Part shown: piece by piece, positions 1-7,226 of the stretch | How positions within the stretch are numbered: the first letter of the stretch is position 1 | Layout: the number at the start of each line of letters is the position of its first letter | Source of the DNA: Cognatishimia activa | GTDB taxonomy: Bacteria > Pseudomonadota > Alphaproteobacteria > Rhodobacterales > Rhodobacteraceae | Assembly (NCBI RefSeq): GCF_017798205.1 | Contig: NZ_CP060010.1 | Location: 1,860,001 to 1,924,000 of the forward strand | Direction: 5' to 3' | DNA: 64,000 bases | Notes under the pieces: generated by a model | Database searches by the model: none | The model's input: only the letters and a program-made list of their open reading frames with translations | What the model was told of the DNA's origin: nothing | Translations under genes and position numbers: made by a program

Positions 1-1
1 C

Positions 2-667
2 GAGCCGGGTCACAAGGACATGGCCATGATCGCTATTCCGAAAGATACGCCGGGTCTGAGTTTCGGACCGCGCTATGAGACGCCATCATATAATTTCCTG
101 CCGATGTCTGAGATGTATTTGGATAATGTGGTGGTGAGCGAGGACAATATCATCTTGCCGGTTGGGCAGGGTCTGCAAGGGTCACTCATGGCGATCGATA
201 TTGCTCGGGTTTCGATTGCGTCGGGGTGTTGCGGTTTGATGCAGTCCGCTTTGGACACCGCGCTGGCCTATAGTCACAACCGCAAAATGTTCAAAGGCAC
301 CAATTTGGATCTGGATGGCATTCAATGGATGCTCGGAGAAGTAGCGACAGATCTAGAGGCCTCTCGTCTTTTGTACAAAGCGGCCGCTAACGCTTTAGGT
401 ACAGACCAAGGTCCCCTGATGGCCGCGCATGCAAAGCGGTTTGTACCGGATGCGGCGGTGAAAGCGGCGAACACCTGCACGCAGGTTTTGGGTGGTATGG
501 GTTTGCTTAAGCCTTACGGCATGGATCGGCTGTCGCGCCTGTCTCAGATGCTGCGGATCGTGGATGGCACCACAGAGATCAGCCGAGTTGTGATTGGACG
601 CTCGCTGAAAGCCAGGGCGAAAACGCTTCCGGTGCCAGTGATCCCAAAAGGGTTTGGTGAGGCCTGA
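2..667 (+). CDS. acyl-CoA dehydrogenase, C-terminal part (5' end outside window)
   Basis: The reading frame is open from base 2, so the gene starts upstream of the window. The 221 visible codons match the middle beta domain and the C-terminal helical domain of FAD-dependent acyl-CoA dehydrogenases, including the FAD/dimer segment with QVLGGMGLLKPYG and the final IVDGTTEISR motif. The family oxidises acyl-CoA thioesters at C2-C3 and passes electrons to ETF. In medium-chain enzymes the catalytic Glu lies in an IYEGT motif; here that position reads Asp (IVDGT). Substrate cannot be told. The gene converges on the small secreted-protein genes that follow. Confidence 0.85.
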   Translation, partial: EPGHKDMAMIAIPKDTPGLSFGPRYETPSYNFLPMSEMYLDNVVVSEDNIILPVGQGLQGSLMAIDIARVSIASGCCGLMQSALDTALAYSHNRKMFKGTNLDLDGIQWMLGEVATDLEASRLLYKAAANALGTDQGPLMAAHAKRFVPDAAVKAANTCTQVLGGMGLLKPYGMDRLSRLSQMLRIVDGTTEISRVVIGRSLKARAKTLPVPVIPKGFGEA

Positions 668-749
668 GGCTAGTAGCCGCAAAAAAGGCCGCCCAAATCG
701 GCAGCCTAGCGGCGAGTCACACTGAAGTTGGGGCGCTTAAGCCCCATTG

Positions 750-780
750 CTCCCCGCGACCAAACTGCGGTCGCAGGGAG
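750..780. terminator. hairpin between convergent genes
   Basis: A 12-bp stem with one mismatch (CTCCCCGCGACC paired with GGTCGCAGGGAG) lies in the 127-bp gap between two convergent genes. There is no clear T-run on either side, so a terminator role is only inferred from position. Confidence 0.35.
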
Positions 781-794
781 AGGGACGTGTTGCC

Positions 795-1034
795 TTAGCC
801 GTTTTTCAGGATCGAGCGCACGTGTGCTTGGGTCTGAACAAAGCTGTCATCGCCATCATCGTTGATGGTGTTCAGCAGGTGAACGATGGTTGCATCTGAC
901 ACGGTGGACAGGTCAGCTTCGGGAGCGAACTTTTGGATCAGGGCTTCATTTGCGCCTGTCGCGTTTGTCATTGCGGATGCTGCACCAGTTGCTGCGATAA
1001 GAGCGACGACGGAGGCTGTAAGAATGCGTTTCAT
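795..1034 (-). CDS. small secreted protein, copy A
   Basis: 79-aa protein with a clear Sec signal peptide: KR at residues 2-3, a hydrophobic core, then a cleavage site after ASA at residue 21. This leaves an acidic mature peptide of about 58 residues with a DDGDD stretch and a basic end (SILKNG). It is 74/79 identical to the neighbouring copy at 1101-1340; the differences are at residues 4, 26, 30, 45 and 70. The RBS AAGGAAA precedes the ATG. I do not recognise the family. The location is probably the periplasm or outside the cell. Confidence 0.7.
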   Translation of the reverse strand: MKRILTASVVALIAATGAASAMTNATGANEALIQKFAPEADLSTVSDATIVHLLNTINDDGDDSFVQTQAHVRSILKNG

Positions 1035-1100
1035 GATATTTTCCTTTCGGTTTCGTTAGACGGGGAGTAGCCGTCAGAGCTTGGAGTTGTTGAGAACGAA

Positions 1101-1340
1101 TTAGCCGTTCTTCAGGATCGAACGAACGTGGGACTGGGTCTGAACAAAGCTATCATCGCCATCGTCGTTGATGGTGTTCAGCAGGTGTACAATGGTTGCG
1201 TCAGACAGTGTGGACAGGTCTGCTTCAGGTGCAAATTTCTGGATCAGAGCCACGTTTGCGCCAGATGCGTTGGTCATTGCGGATGCTGCACCAGTTGCGG
1301 CGATCAGGGCGACGACGGAAGCTGTAAGTACACGTTTCAT
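1101..1340 (-). CDS. small secreted protein, copy B
   Basis: Tandem paralog of the gene at 795-1034, also 79 aa, with the same signal peptide and AxA cleavage site. It lies 66 bp upstream of copy A in the same direction, so the two may share a transcript. RBS AAAGGAA precedes the ATG. Only five residues differ, which points to a recent duplication or to gene conversion. Function unknown; the polar, cysteine-free mature chain argues against a disulfide-rich toxin. Confidence 0.7.
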   Translation of the reverse strand: MKRVLTASVVALIAATGAASAMTNASGANVALIQKFAPEADLSTLSDATIVHLLNTINDDGDDSFVQTQSHVRSILKNG

Positions 1341-1804
1341 AATGTATTCCTTTCGGGTTGTAGGACGGGGAGTGACCGTCTGGTTGGGTGCCAGTGTCTT
1401 GCTGACGAGTTCAAGCTAGGGATCGGATTGCTGAGTTTGAAATCACGAAATGGCACACGCTGGCTCACGCCGTTATGAGTTGAAAAGAGCAGCATTCGTA
1501 CAGGGTGCTGCGCATTTCTGCACATCAAAGGTGCGCATCAATATACAAAGGGATGTGTCACACACAGGCCGTGGTTTTTTGAGAGTGCCATGTGAAGTTC
1601 CAGCGTTCCGATCCCCGCAAAAAAAATCGTTCACCATTTTATGAGTGCTATTTTTTCGCTTTTGTTTCAAAAGTTTCACTGATCTGTGTACAATGGGATA
1701 CCGTAAATTGGCCTAGTCTTGCTTCGAATCCCGCAGAAATGCGCAAGTAAGAGTCTTTCCCTCTTGCAGTTTTCGTGAGTCTTGCGTAATTCCAGCGTCA
1801 CCGT
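1341..1804. other. intergenic region without a supported gene
   Basis: 464 bases between the small secreted-protein pair and tRNA-Trp. Short open frames exist on both strands but none has a convincing RBS or protein-like composition. The only element I can support is the candidate tRNA promoter at its right end. Confidence 0.6.
1764..1792 (+). promoter_or_regulatory. candidate tRNA-Trp promoter
   Basis: TTGCAG, a 17-bp spacer and TAATTC, ending 12 bp before the mature 5' end of tRNA-Trp. Spacing and position fit a sigma-70-type tRNA promoter. Inference from pattern only. Confidence 0.45.
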
Positions 1805-1880
1805 AGGGGTATAGCTCAGTTGGTAGAGCGACGGTCTCCAAAACCGTAGGTCCCGGGTTCGAGCCCTGGTGCCCCTGCCA
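1805..1880 (+). tRNA. tRNA-Trp (CCA anticodon)
   Basis: 76-nt cloverleaf: the acceptor stem AGGGGTA pairs with TGCCCCT, followed by discriminator G and an encoded CCA. The D arm, a 5-bp anticodon stem (ACGGT/ACCGT) with loop CTCCAAA giving anticodon CCA, and the T arm GGTTCGAGCC are all present. In many alphaproteobacteria this tRNA lies just before secE-nusG; here a 14.4 kb island has been inserted at its 3' half. The tRNA stays intact because the island supplies an identical 3' end. Confidence 0.97.
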
Positions 1881-1882
1881 TT
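1836..1882. repeat. attL (47-bp direct repeat, tRNA-Trp 3' half)
   Basis: Begins in the anticodon loop and runs through the CCA end plus two bases. Identical to 16247-16293. Bases outside the repeat differ at once on both sides, so the limits are sharp. Confidence 0.92.
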
Positions 1883-1927
1883 AATTTCAAACACTTAGTG
1901 GTTTTTCGCGAAACGGCCTCGCCGTAT

Positions 1928-1947
1928 TTTGTGCGTTTTTTTGTGCG
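1928..1947 (+). repeat. TTTGTGCG repeats near attL (candidate integrase arm sites)
   Basis: Two exact TTTGTGCG copies start at 1928 and 1940. The same octamer recurs in the same orientation beside attR (16120-16147). Arm-type binding sites of tyrosine integrases are expected at exactly such places; the role is inferred. Confidence 0.45.
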
Positions 1948-2022
1948 AAATGCAGAAATTTGACACTGGCACTGTGTTGATACCGGTGCCCGAACCCAAA
2001 CAATTGATTCCTGATTGCCGTC

Positions 2023-2541
2023 TCAACCAGACGAACCAAGCATCAAAGCAGCTCCGTGTCGGATCCTGCGAACAGGTAAGTGTTCGATCTGCTCCACTTC
2101 TTCTAGCCACATCTCTGAACCAGGGTCTCCGGATGGTCCGTTGGCATCCCAGTGAAGTTCAGCCAATGCATGAATTCCAGCGACGGTCTTGGGGACGGTG
2201 GCAAACATCTTTCGCTCTAGTTCCCGTCGCGTTTCCCAAACCGCTTCCGTGTCTGGATCATCAAGATTTCCAGTAGGGCAGCTATCGTTGGTCGCCTTTA
2301 GAGCTTTCCAATGCTCCAACATTGAAACTAGCGGATCTTTTCTGGGATCGGAGAACTCCTGTGCTTCCAACTGTATGGTCTCTAGCTGGCACTTGGATAA
2401 AATAGACAAATCTAGATTTGCGACTTTGAGCAAGACGTCGACAACATTTTCCGACTTGGCTTCAACCAACTGGCCCTGAACATCTGAAGAAGCGCGTTCA
2501 GAAGGACCTAGCCGCGCTGCGAGTTTTGATACTAGAGTCAT
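2023..2541 (-). CDS. hypothetical island protein (172 aa)
   Basis: First gene inside the left end of the island, reading towards attL. 172 aa, acidic in the middle. The C-terminal half has a segment of the form TVPKTVAGIHALAELHW, which resembles a short repeat often seen in small uncharacterised proteins of alphaproteobacterial phages and islands (TPATTLAG-type); that likeness is from memory and weak. Divergent from the XRE regulator with about 146 bp of A+T-rich sequence between them, so it may be a regulator target. Function unknown. Confidence 0.55.
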   Translation of the reverse strand: MTLVSKLAARLGPSERASSDVQGQLVEAKSENVVDVLLKVANLDLSILSKCQLETIQLEAQEFSDPRKDPLVSMLEHWKALKATNDSCPTGNLDDPDTEAVWETRRELERKMFATVPKTVAGIHALAELHWDANGPSGDPGSEMWLEEVEQIEHLPVRRIRHGAALMLGSSG

Positions 2542-2687
2542 AGCGACACCTCATTTTTATCCCCATCAACCAAGATGGAGAGATGTGTGAATGGTATTGA
2601 ATTTTTATGTCAGTGTGTTAATTTATTATATCTGTGATTTGAAATAGTCAACACGGAGTGGAAATAATTTATAACAGGGTTATAAAA

Positions 2688-2924
2688 ATGAACTCTTCGC
2701 AATTAAGGATGGCGCGAGCCGCTACCCGACTTAGCGTCAGGGAATTGGCTGAATTGGCTGGTGTTACGCCGGCCACCATTTCGAGATTTGAAACCGAAAA
2801 GGGTGGATTGCAAATGAAGACAGTACAATCGATTCAGGGCGCCCTCGAAAAGCTGGGCGTAGTTTTCGTCGCCAAAAACGGTGGGCCCGCGGGTATTCGC
2901 TACGAGCCAATTCAAGAAGACTAA
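2688..2924 (+). CDS. XRE/Cro-CI family transcriptional regulator
   Basis: 78 aa when read from the ATG at 2688. An upstream GTG at 2658 would add ten residues but has a poorer context. One helix-turn-helix of the lambda-repressor type fills residues 4-60: RMARAATRLSVRELAELAGV, followed by TPATISRFETEKGG, the recognition helix. The size suits a Cro-like or small XRE regulator of a mobile element. It diverges from the 172-aa gene and converges, one base apart, on the AlpA-like gene. Probable island control protein. Confidence 0.8.
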   Translation: MNSSQLRMARAATRLSVRELAELAGVTPATISRFETEKGGLQMKTVQSIQGALEKLGVVFVAKNGGPAGIRYEPIQED

Positions 2925-2925
2925 T

Positions 2926-3177
2926 TCAGAAGGCGTCAAAGTTCTCTTGGTTTTGCGAAGATGGACGCGCACCTCTTGTCAGCATCATTCGCCTTTGGGA
3001 TCTTTCTCGCGCCCATTCGATGATGGACTCTCTGTGACGCTTGCCAATCAGCGGGTCAATTTTCGGAAAACCAGAAGTTTCCTCTAAGTTCTTAGCATTC
3101 GACCTTAACCAAGTTACATCGTGACCAAGCATTCGGGCGGCGTCCTTCTCCGTCACAAATAGTGATCTCTCTGGCAT
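2926..3177 (-). CDS. AlpA-like DNA-binding protein
   Basis: 83 aa from the ATG at 3177, which is preceded by a strong RBS (GGAGGAG). The frame extends further upstream, but that part is compositionally poor and has no RBS. Residues 6-55 (VTEKDAARMLGHDVTWLRSNAK, then GFPKIDPLIGKRHRESIIEW) look like an AlpA/MerR-type winged helix, as used by phage and satellite excision or activation proteins. Convergent with the XRE gene. It could control integrase or the virion-protein operon. Confidence 0.6.
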   Translation of the reverse strand: MPERSLFVTEKDAARMLGHDVTWLRSNAKNLEETSGFPKIDPLIGKRHRESIIEWARERSQRRMMLTRGARPSSQNQENFDAF

Positions 3178-3261
3178 AGTTGCTCCTCCGACAAGCGTGT
3201 GTGCATTGCAGCATTTGGGCCAATCAGAGAGGCTATTAGCAAGCAAATTGTGGAGATAGAC

Positions 3262-3537
3262 TTGGCAAAAAGAACTAAGAAACCGCCAACTTCGTTGACT
3301 GACATCTATGCAGAATGGCTTGATCAAGTTGCTCGTTTATCCCGTGACAAAAACGATGCCAGACTGACCAAGGTTTTGGAACTCATGGAGCTTGCCGCGC
3401 CGATACAGGCGCAATCCAAGGCAGACCTTGCGATCAAATTTATGATGGGTTTCGGGGCGCGTATGGAAGACGAACATCCAATTCAAAAATCGCTGCACCA
3501 GGATATGGATTTTATCCTGGCAAGTCTCAACGCATAA
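3262..3537 (+). CDS. hypothetical helical island protein
   Basis: I prefer the TTG start at 3262, six bases after a GGAG, giving 91 aa. A GTG at 3199 would give 112 aa. Mostly alpha-helical with no recognisable domain: a lysine-rich start, then amphipathic helices around ARLTKVLELMELAAPIQ, and an acidic end. Followed 18 bp later by the terminase-small-like gene, so probably cotranscribed with it. Function unknown. Confidence 0.5.
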   Translation: MAKRTKKPPTSLTDIYAEWLDQVARLSRDKNDARLTKVLELMELAAPIQAQSKADLAIKFMMGFGARMEDEHPIQKSLHQDMDFILASLNA

Positions 3538-3555
3538 CTAGATCGAGAACTCCCA

Positions 3556-4038
3556 ATGGATAATGAGCTCCAGAGACTTCAAAAACAGCAAGCAACTAAA
3601 CCCACTTTCAAAGGACTGCGGTTAAGCAAGAAGGCAATCGCTGCTTTGGAGGAGATGGCCTACACGGGCATGTCGCTGCATATGGCAGCCGATAAGCAAG
3701 GGATGCGACGTGACAGTCTAAGGAAGACCTTCGACCGGTTTGAAGTTCGTCAGGTATTCAATCAAATCATCGCGCATATTCGACAGAATGCGGCTCAAGA
3801 CGCTTATCTTAGAATGGTGGAACTCGCACAAACAGCGAAGAGCGAAGCGGTTCGAGCCGATGCCAACAAATGGTTGGCCGGCGTGGATGCAATTGCCCCG
3901 GTGCGAAAGTTGGATGCGCGAGTACAGCACAGCGTTCAGTTTGGTGGGTTCGATTACAGCGACATTGCTTCGACTGACGGAGACGCACCGATGGAAGGCA
4001 GTCCTGAGGCAGCTTCTAAGCGCTCCGTACGCCACTAA
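3556..4038 (+). CDS. terminase-small-subunit-like helix-turn-helix protein
   Basis: 160 aa. After a basic N terminus, residues 22-60 (LSKKAIAALEEMAYTGMSLHMAADKQGMRRDSLRKTF) form a helix-turn-helix of the kind at the start of phage small terminase subunits. A long helical segment (VRQVFNQIIAHIRQNAAQDAYLRMVELA) could be the oligomerisation core. TerS recognises the packaging site. No large terminase is visible in the island, which is the situation found in satellites that redirect a helper's packaging. The match is by pattern only; a plain HTH regulator is the main alternative. Confidence 0.45.
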   Translation: MDNELQRLQKQQATKPTFKGLRLSKKAIAALEEMAYTGMSLHMAADKQGMRRDSLRKTFDRFEVRQVFNQIIAHIRQNAAQDAYLRMVELAQTAKSEAVRADANKWLAGVDAIAPVRKLDARVQHSVQFGGFDYSDIASTDGDAPMEGSPEAASKRSVRH

Positions 4039-4206
4039 GTGATCCTCGGACTCAACAGTGCGCAACATGCTCTAACGGGCAACCTTGTGGGCTCCTGGGA
4101 CCACCCCCTTCGCATATTGATCGAAGCGGCCACCCCCTCCAAAAAAATCGGCCTTGCACCATTACCTCTAGGCATCACATCTGCGTCGATGCTAATTCTC
4201 CAAATT

Positions 4207-5523
4207 TCATTTTTCCGTATTTGGTATCAAACACGTTTCGCCTCGGTATCCATCATAATTGCGGCGATCAATTATTTCTCCGCGGTAACCTATCACGGCA
4301 AAAATCAGCACTTCGACAAGCCACATCGTAATCGACCAAGCTTCATGCAGCTCAATACCGGTTGGTCCCTCTCGAAAGTCTTGATGAACCAGTATGTTTC
4401 TAAATCGAGAGATTAACTCGAAAGCGTCGATATTGTTGTTGGACTTAGAATATTCTTGAAGACGCGGACTTTTGTCGAGCAATCCTTCGTTTACTTTCGC
4501 GTGGCTTGCCGCAGAACGCGATTTGTCGGCGAATGAAATTGTTCTGTTGGCCAGCATGGACTTCGACCAATCTGCTCGGTACTGCAAAATGAAATTCACT
4601 ATCGCTTCCAGGGCAGAGTGGGCAGCGATCAATGCCAGTTCGGGCCCGATCTTTCGCGACAAACTTGCGGCTCGATAGAAGTTGATTGTTTGATCAAGCG
4701 CCCGACAAGTGGTGAGATCAGAGCGTGAGACGCAGAAAAGCTTATATAGGTTAGGAAGTTCGTTCTGTAGCTCTATGTCAAACCAATTTGTCTGAGCAGG
4801 CGAAACATCAACTTTAGTGAAGCCCAACATGCGAAATGCAATTTCGCCATTTTCCTGGAAGGCGAAGACGTTGCCGAATCCACAGTTTGCACCTTTGAGG
4901 AACGTCATGAATCTTATGAAGTTTCGCAATGAAGACCATGGTTTTTCTGAGGAAAGGCGAACATTAGACTCTACTTTGCATGGGCTTCCGTGATCCGATC
5001 GAAACGGGATAATTTTCATCACCGTTCCAACGGGATACTCCAAAACAATCGGCTTATTGAGGAATTTTGGCGCTGACCAAAGAACCGCCGAAAAGCTTGA
5101 TGCGGTCTTGGTGTCTACAAGAATGCAGGGCACATTATTAGGCGTTGCCGTAACTTTGGCAGGATCTGCACCCGAAGGCGCTGTGCGCTCTGTAACAATA
5201 ACTGGTATCGCAGCGTGTTGGGCCTTGTACTTTATCTCAAATTTCGCGCGAAGCGCACTGAAACCATCAGGGGCAAAGGTTCCAAGAGAAAAAGATATCT
5301 CACCTTCTTGGCCGTACGACGTTTCAATTTTAGTTGGACCTACCTGCTTTCCATCGACTTCGAGGCTTTCAACCTCAATTGTGAAACTGGGCAAATTTCC
5401 GGTGTCGAAAAACTGATCTGCTTCAAGCATCTGTGTATGTCCTGGCAAAGTCCAAACTTTGATTTGGCTATGTTTAAAATTGTACTGTTTAGTGTGTAAC
5501 CGCGCAGATTCTGTGCGCAGCAT
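4207..5523 (-). CDS. HEPN-domain protein, ApeA-like (candidate defence RNase)
   Basis: 438 aa. The C-terminal third (about 290-425) is a helical HEPN-like domain. It has SALEAIVNFILQYR in the first long helix and then SRFRNILVHQDF, which contains the R-x4-H signature of HEPN ribonucleases (R375, H380). The N-terminal 280 residues are beta-rich and followed by a SLRNFIRFMTFLKG segment. That order (beta-rich domain, then HEPN) recalls ApeA-type antiviral proteins, where HEPN cleaves RNA after phage sensing. Carried in the A+T-rich cargo part of the island and divergent from a two-TM gene. Activity and trigger are inferred. Confidence 0.6.
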   Translation of the reverse strand: MLRTESARLHTKQYNFKHSQIKVWTLPGHTQMLEADQFFDTGNLPSFTIEVESLEVDGKQVGPTKIETSYGQEGEISFSLGTFAPDGFSALRAKFEIKYKAQHAAIPVIVTERTAPSGADPAKVTATPNNVPCILVDTKTASSFSAVLWSAPKFLNKPIVLEYPVGTVMKIIPFRSDHGSPCKVESNVRLSSEKPWSSLRNFIRFMTFLKGANCGFGNVFAFQENGEIAFRMLGFTKVDVSPAQTNWFDIELQNELPNLYKLFCVSRSDLTTCRALDQTINFYRAASLSRKIGPELALIAAHSALEAIVNFILQYRADWSKSMLANRTISFADKSRSAASHAKVNEGLLDKSPRLQEYSKSNNNIDAFELISRFRNILVHQDFREGPTGIELHEAWSITMWLVEVLIFAVIGYRGEIIDRRNYDGYRGETCLIPNTEK

Positions 5524-5861
5524 GGTTAAAAATATTCATTTCCAGCAGTGTATCATGATTTTTTGATAGCAAGTTCCCATATGCGTCGCTCGCAAAAAAA
5601 GGGCTTTTTTGACAACTAAATCTCAAGAAGAAAACACAGGGAGTTCACCATAATTATATTTATACTTCAAAATCTTAGACAAAATTTCTACCCACGGGAT
5701 CCCTTTGTTAAATGTTCGCAATGTAGCGTGTTTAAGGCTTTGAGCAGCAATCTTGGGCAGGCGTACTCGCTCAATCAAACCCAAAAAAGTAATCGTTAAA
5801 GTTGTGCGCATACCGTCGATCTAGTTAATCTCCAAATATTATACGCAAAGGAAGAATTTTC
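5524..5861. promoter_or_regulatory. A+T-rich divergent intergenic region
   Basis: 338 bp between the start codons of the HEPN gene (leftward) and the two-TM gene (rightward). It must hold both promoters, and a TTGACA lies at 5608. A 62-codon frame on the minus strand has no supporting evidence. The layout allows shared control of both genes. Confidence 0.4.
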
Positions 5862-7151
5862 ATGCCACCCACTACGCGACGAGTTTACAAGATTGATGAC
5901 GCAACACTAGTTAGTGTCTTTTCCAGCCTTGCGGACTTATTCCCGGGCAAGTCGTCTTCTTCAACTTTCGTATTGGCCCAGGGAATTACAATGCTACCCG
6001 AAGACTTGGCCGGAGCCGAGGGTTTAGGTGGACGGTTTGCGTTCGAGACAGCGACGCTGAATATTGCCATTCAACATGAATCAAGCCTGAATGTTTTCTT
6101 TCGCAGATCAACCAAGCATCAAAATGGCAACACGGAACCATCTGCGCGTTACGATGAGTTTGACGTTAACTTTGGCGGACGAGACCCTTCTTTCTGGAAC
6201 GAAAACAAAGATCTTGTTGGTGAAGTTCTAAAATTAGTCTCTTGTGATAGCGAAGTTCCCGAAACTGTTTCGGATGAAGATTCGGTGCTGTCCGAGCTTA
6301 TACGAAGCTTGAATGCTACCCATCGTCAAATGCTAGGTAGTCTACAGGAATCCTTAAAAGACAGCATCGATAGGCGCGCAGAACTCGAACGCGAAGCCGA
6401 GAAAAAAGACACGGCAAGGGCCGAAAAACACGCCGAAGAAATCGCCAAATTGGAGGCAGAACGAGAAAAGCTTCAACTCCAATCGTACCGATCCGAGCGC
6501 CGCAAAATCATGCAACAGCTCACAAACGATAAGGCTTTAAAGCAGCGTCGCGAAATGACACCGCCTGGTTTGATTAAGGTTCGCTGGGCTGTCTTTGTTT
6601 CGTCAATAGTTTTGGGTCTAATTTCTTTCTACATCACTTATTTGAGCCTTTCTCAGATAGCTCCAGAAGAGTCGATGGCTCTCAGTATTTCCAGTTCCCT
6701 ACCTGAACAAGCGGACGGCTCTCTGGTCGCACAAGTTGTTCAACAAGCATTGGGTACCACGAATTGGTACCTGATAATTAGAAGCGTGTTCTCATCACTG
6801 GTAGGCATTGGAGCTTTTGCATATGCCGCAAATTGGTTGCGGACTTTTTACGACAGTGAAGTAGCTGCAACCCGAGCGGTGGACCAATTTAATCACGACT
6901 TGGTGCGAGCTAGCTGGGTTATCGAAACCGTTTTAGAAGTTAAGCAAGAGCATGACAGTGTTGTACCTAATCACTGGATTGAAGGTGTGACACGCGGACT
7001 ATTTGCTGATAACGGGGCGCAATCCCAAGCTGACGAGGGAATTCAAGCCCTGAAGGCGCTCTTAGGTTTCAGCGCTGGAGCGTCTTTTGGCCCAGACGGC
7101 CCGAAGGTTGAGCTCAACCGAAAGGGGGCAAAAAAGCTTTCTGAGGATTGA
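5862..7151 (+). CDS. two-TM coiled-coil protein of unknown function
   Basis: 429 aa, ATG with upstream AAGGAAG. Order of parts: a soluble N-terminal region (1-140); a highly charged coiled coil rich in E, K and R (about 145-230); a first membrane helix (about 242-264); a short outer loop; a second membrane helix (about 303-325); and a soluble C-terminal region of about 100 residues. I do not recognise the family. Divergent from the HEPN gene within the island's cargo zone. A membrane-acting effector or sensor paired with the HEPN protein is one reading, but this rests only on position and topology. Confidence 0.6.
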   Translation: MPPTTRRVYKIDDATLVSVFSSLADLFPGKSSSSTFVLAQGITMLPEDLAGAEGLGGRFAFETATLNIAIQHESSLNVFFRRSTKHQNGNTEPSARYDEFDVNFGGRDPSFWNENKDLVGEVLKLVSCDSEVPETVSDEDSVLSELIRSLNATHRQMLGSLQESLKDSIDRRAELEREAEKKDTARAEKHAEEIAKLEAEREKLQLQSYRSERRKIMQQLTNDKALKQRREMTPPGLIKVRWAVFVSSIVLGLISFYITYLSLSQIAPEESMALSISSSLPEQADGSLVAQVVQQALGTTNWYLIIRSVFSSLVGIGAFAYAANWLRTFYDSEVAATRAVDQFNHDLVRASWVIETVLEVKQEHDSVVPNHWIEGVTRGLFADNGAQSQADEGIQALKALLGFSAGASFGPDGPKVELNRKGAKKLSED

Positions 7152-7226
7152 GCTTCATCAGTTTTCCAGGAGCTCGAGCAAAAATGACTGTTTGCAGTGA
7201 AAGCTTCAATCAGTAGAGGGCCAATG

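Noticed and set aside
2658-2687. GTG start extending the XRE regulator by ten residues
   Set aside because: The extension (MEIIYNRVIK) is A+T-rich promoter-like sequence and family members start near the first helix; the ATG at 2688 fits better.
5623-5811. 62-codon frame between the HEPN and two-TM genes
   Set aside because: No RBS or recognisable pattern, and it lies in a region needed for two promoters.
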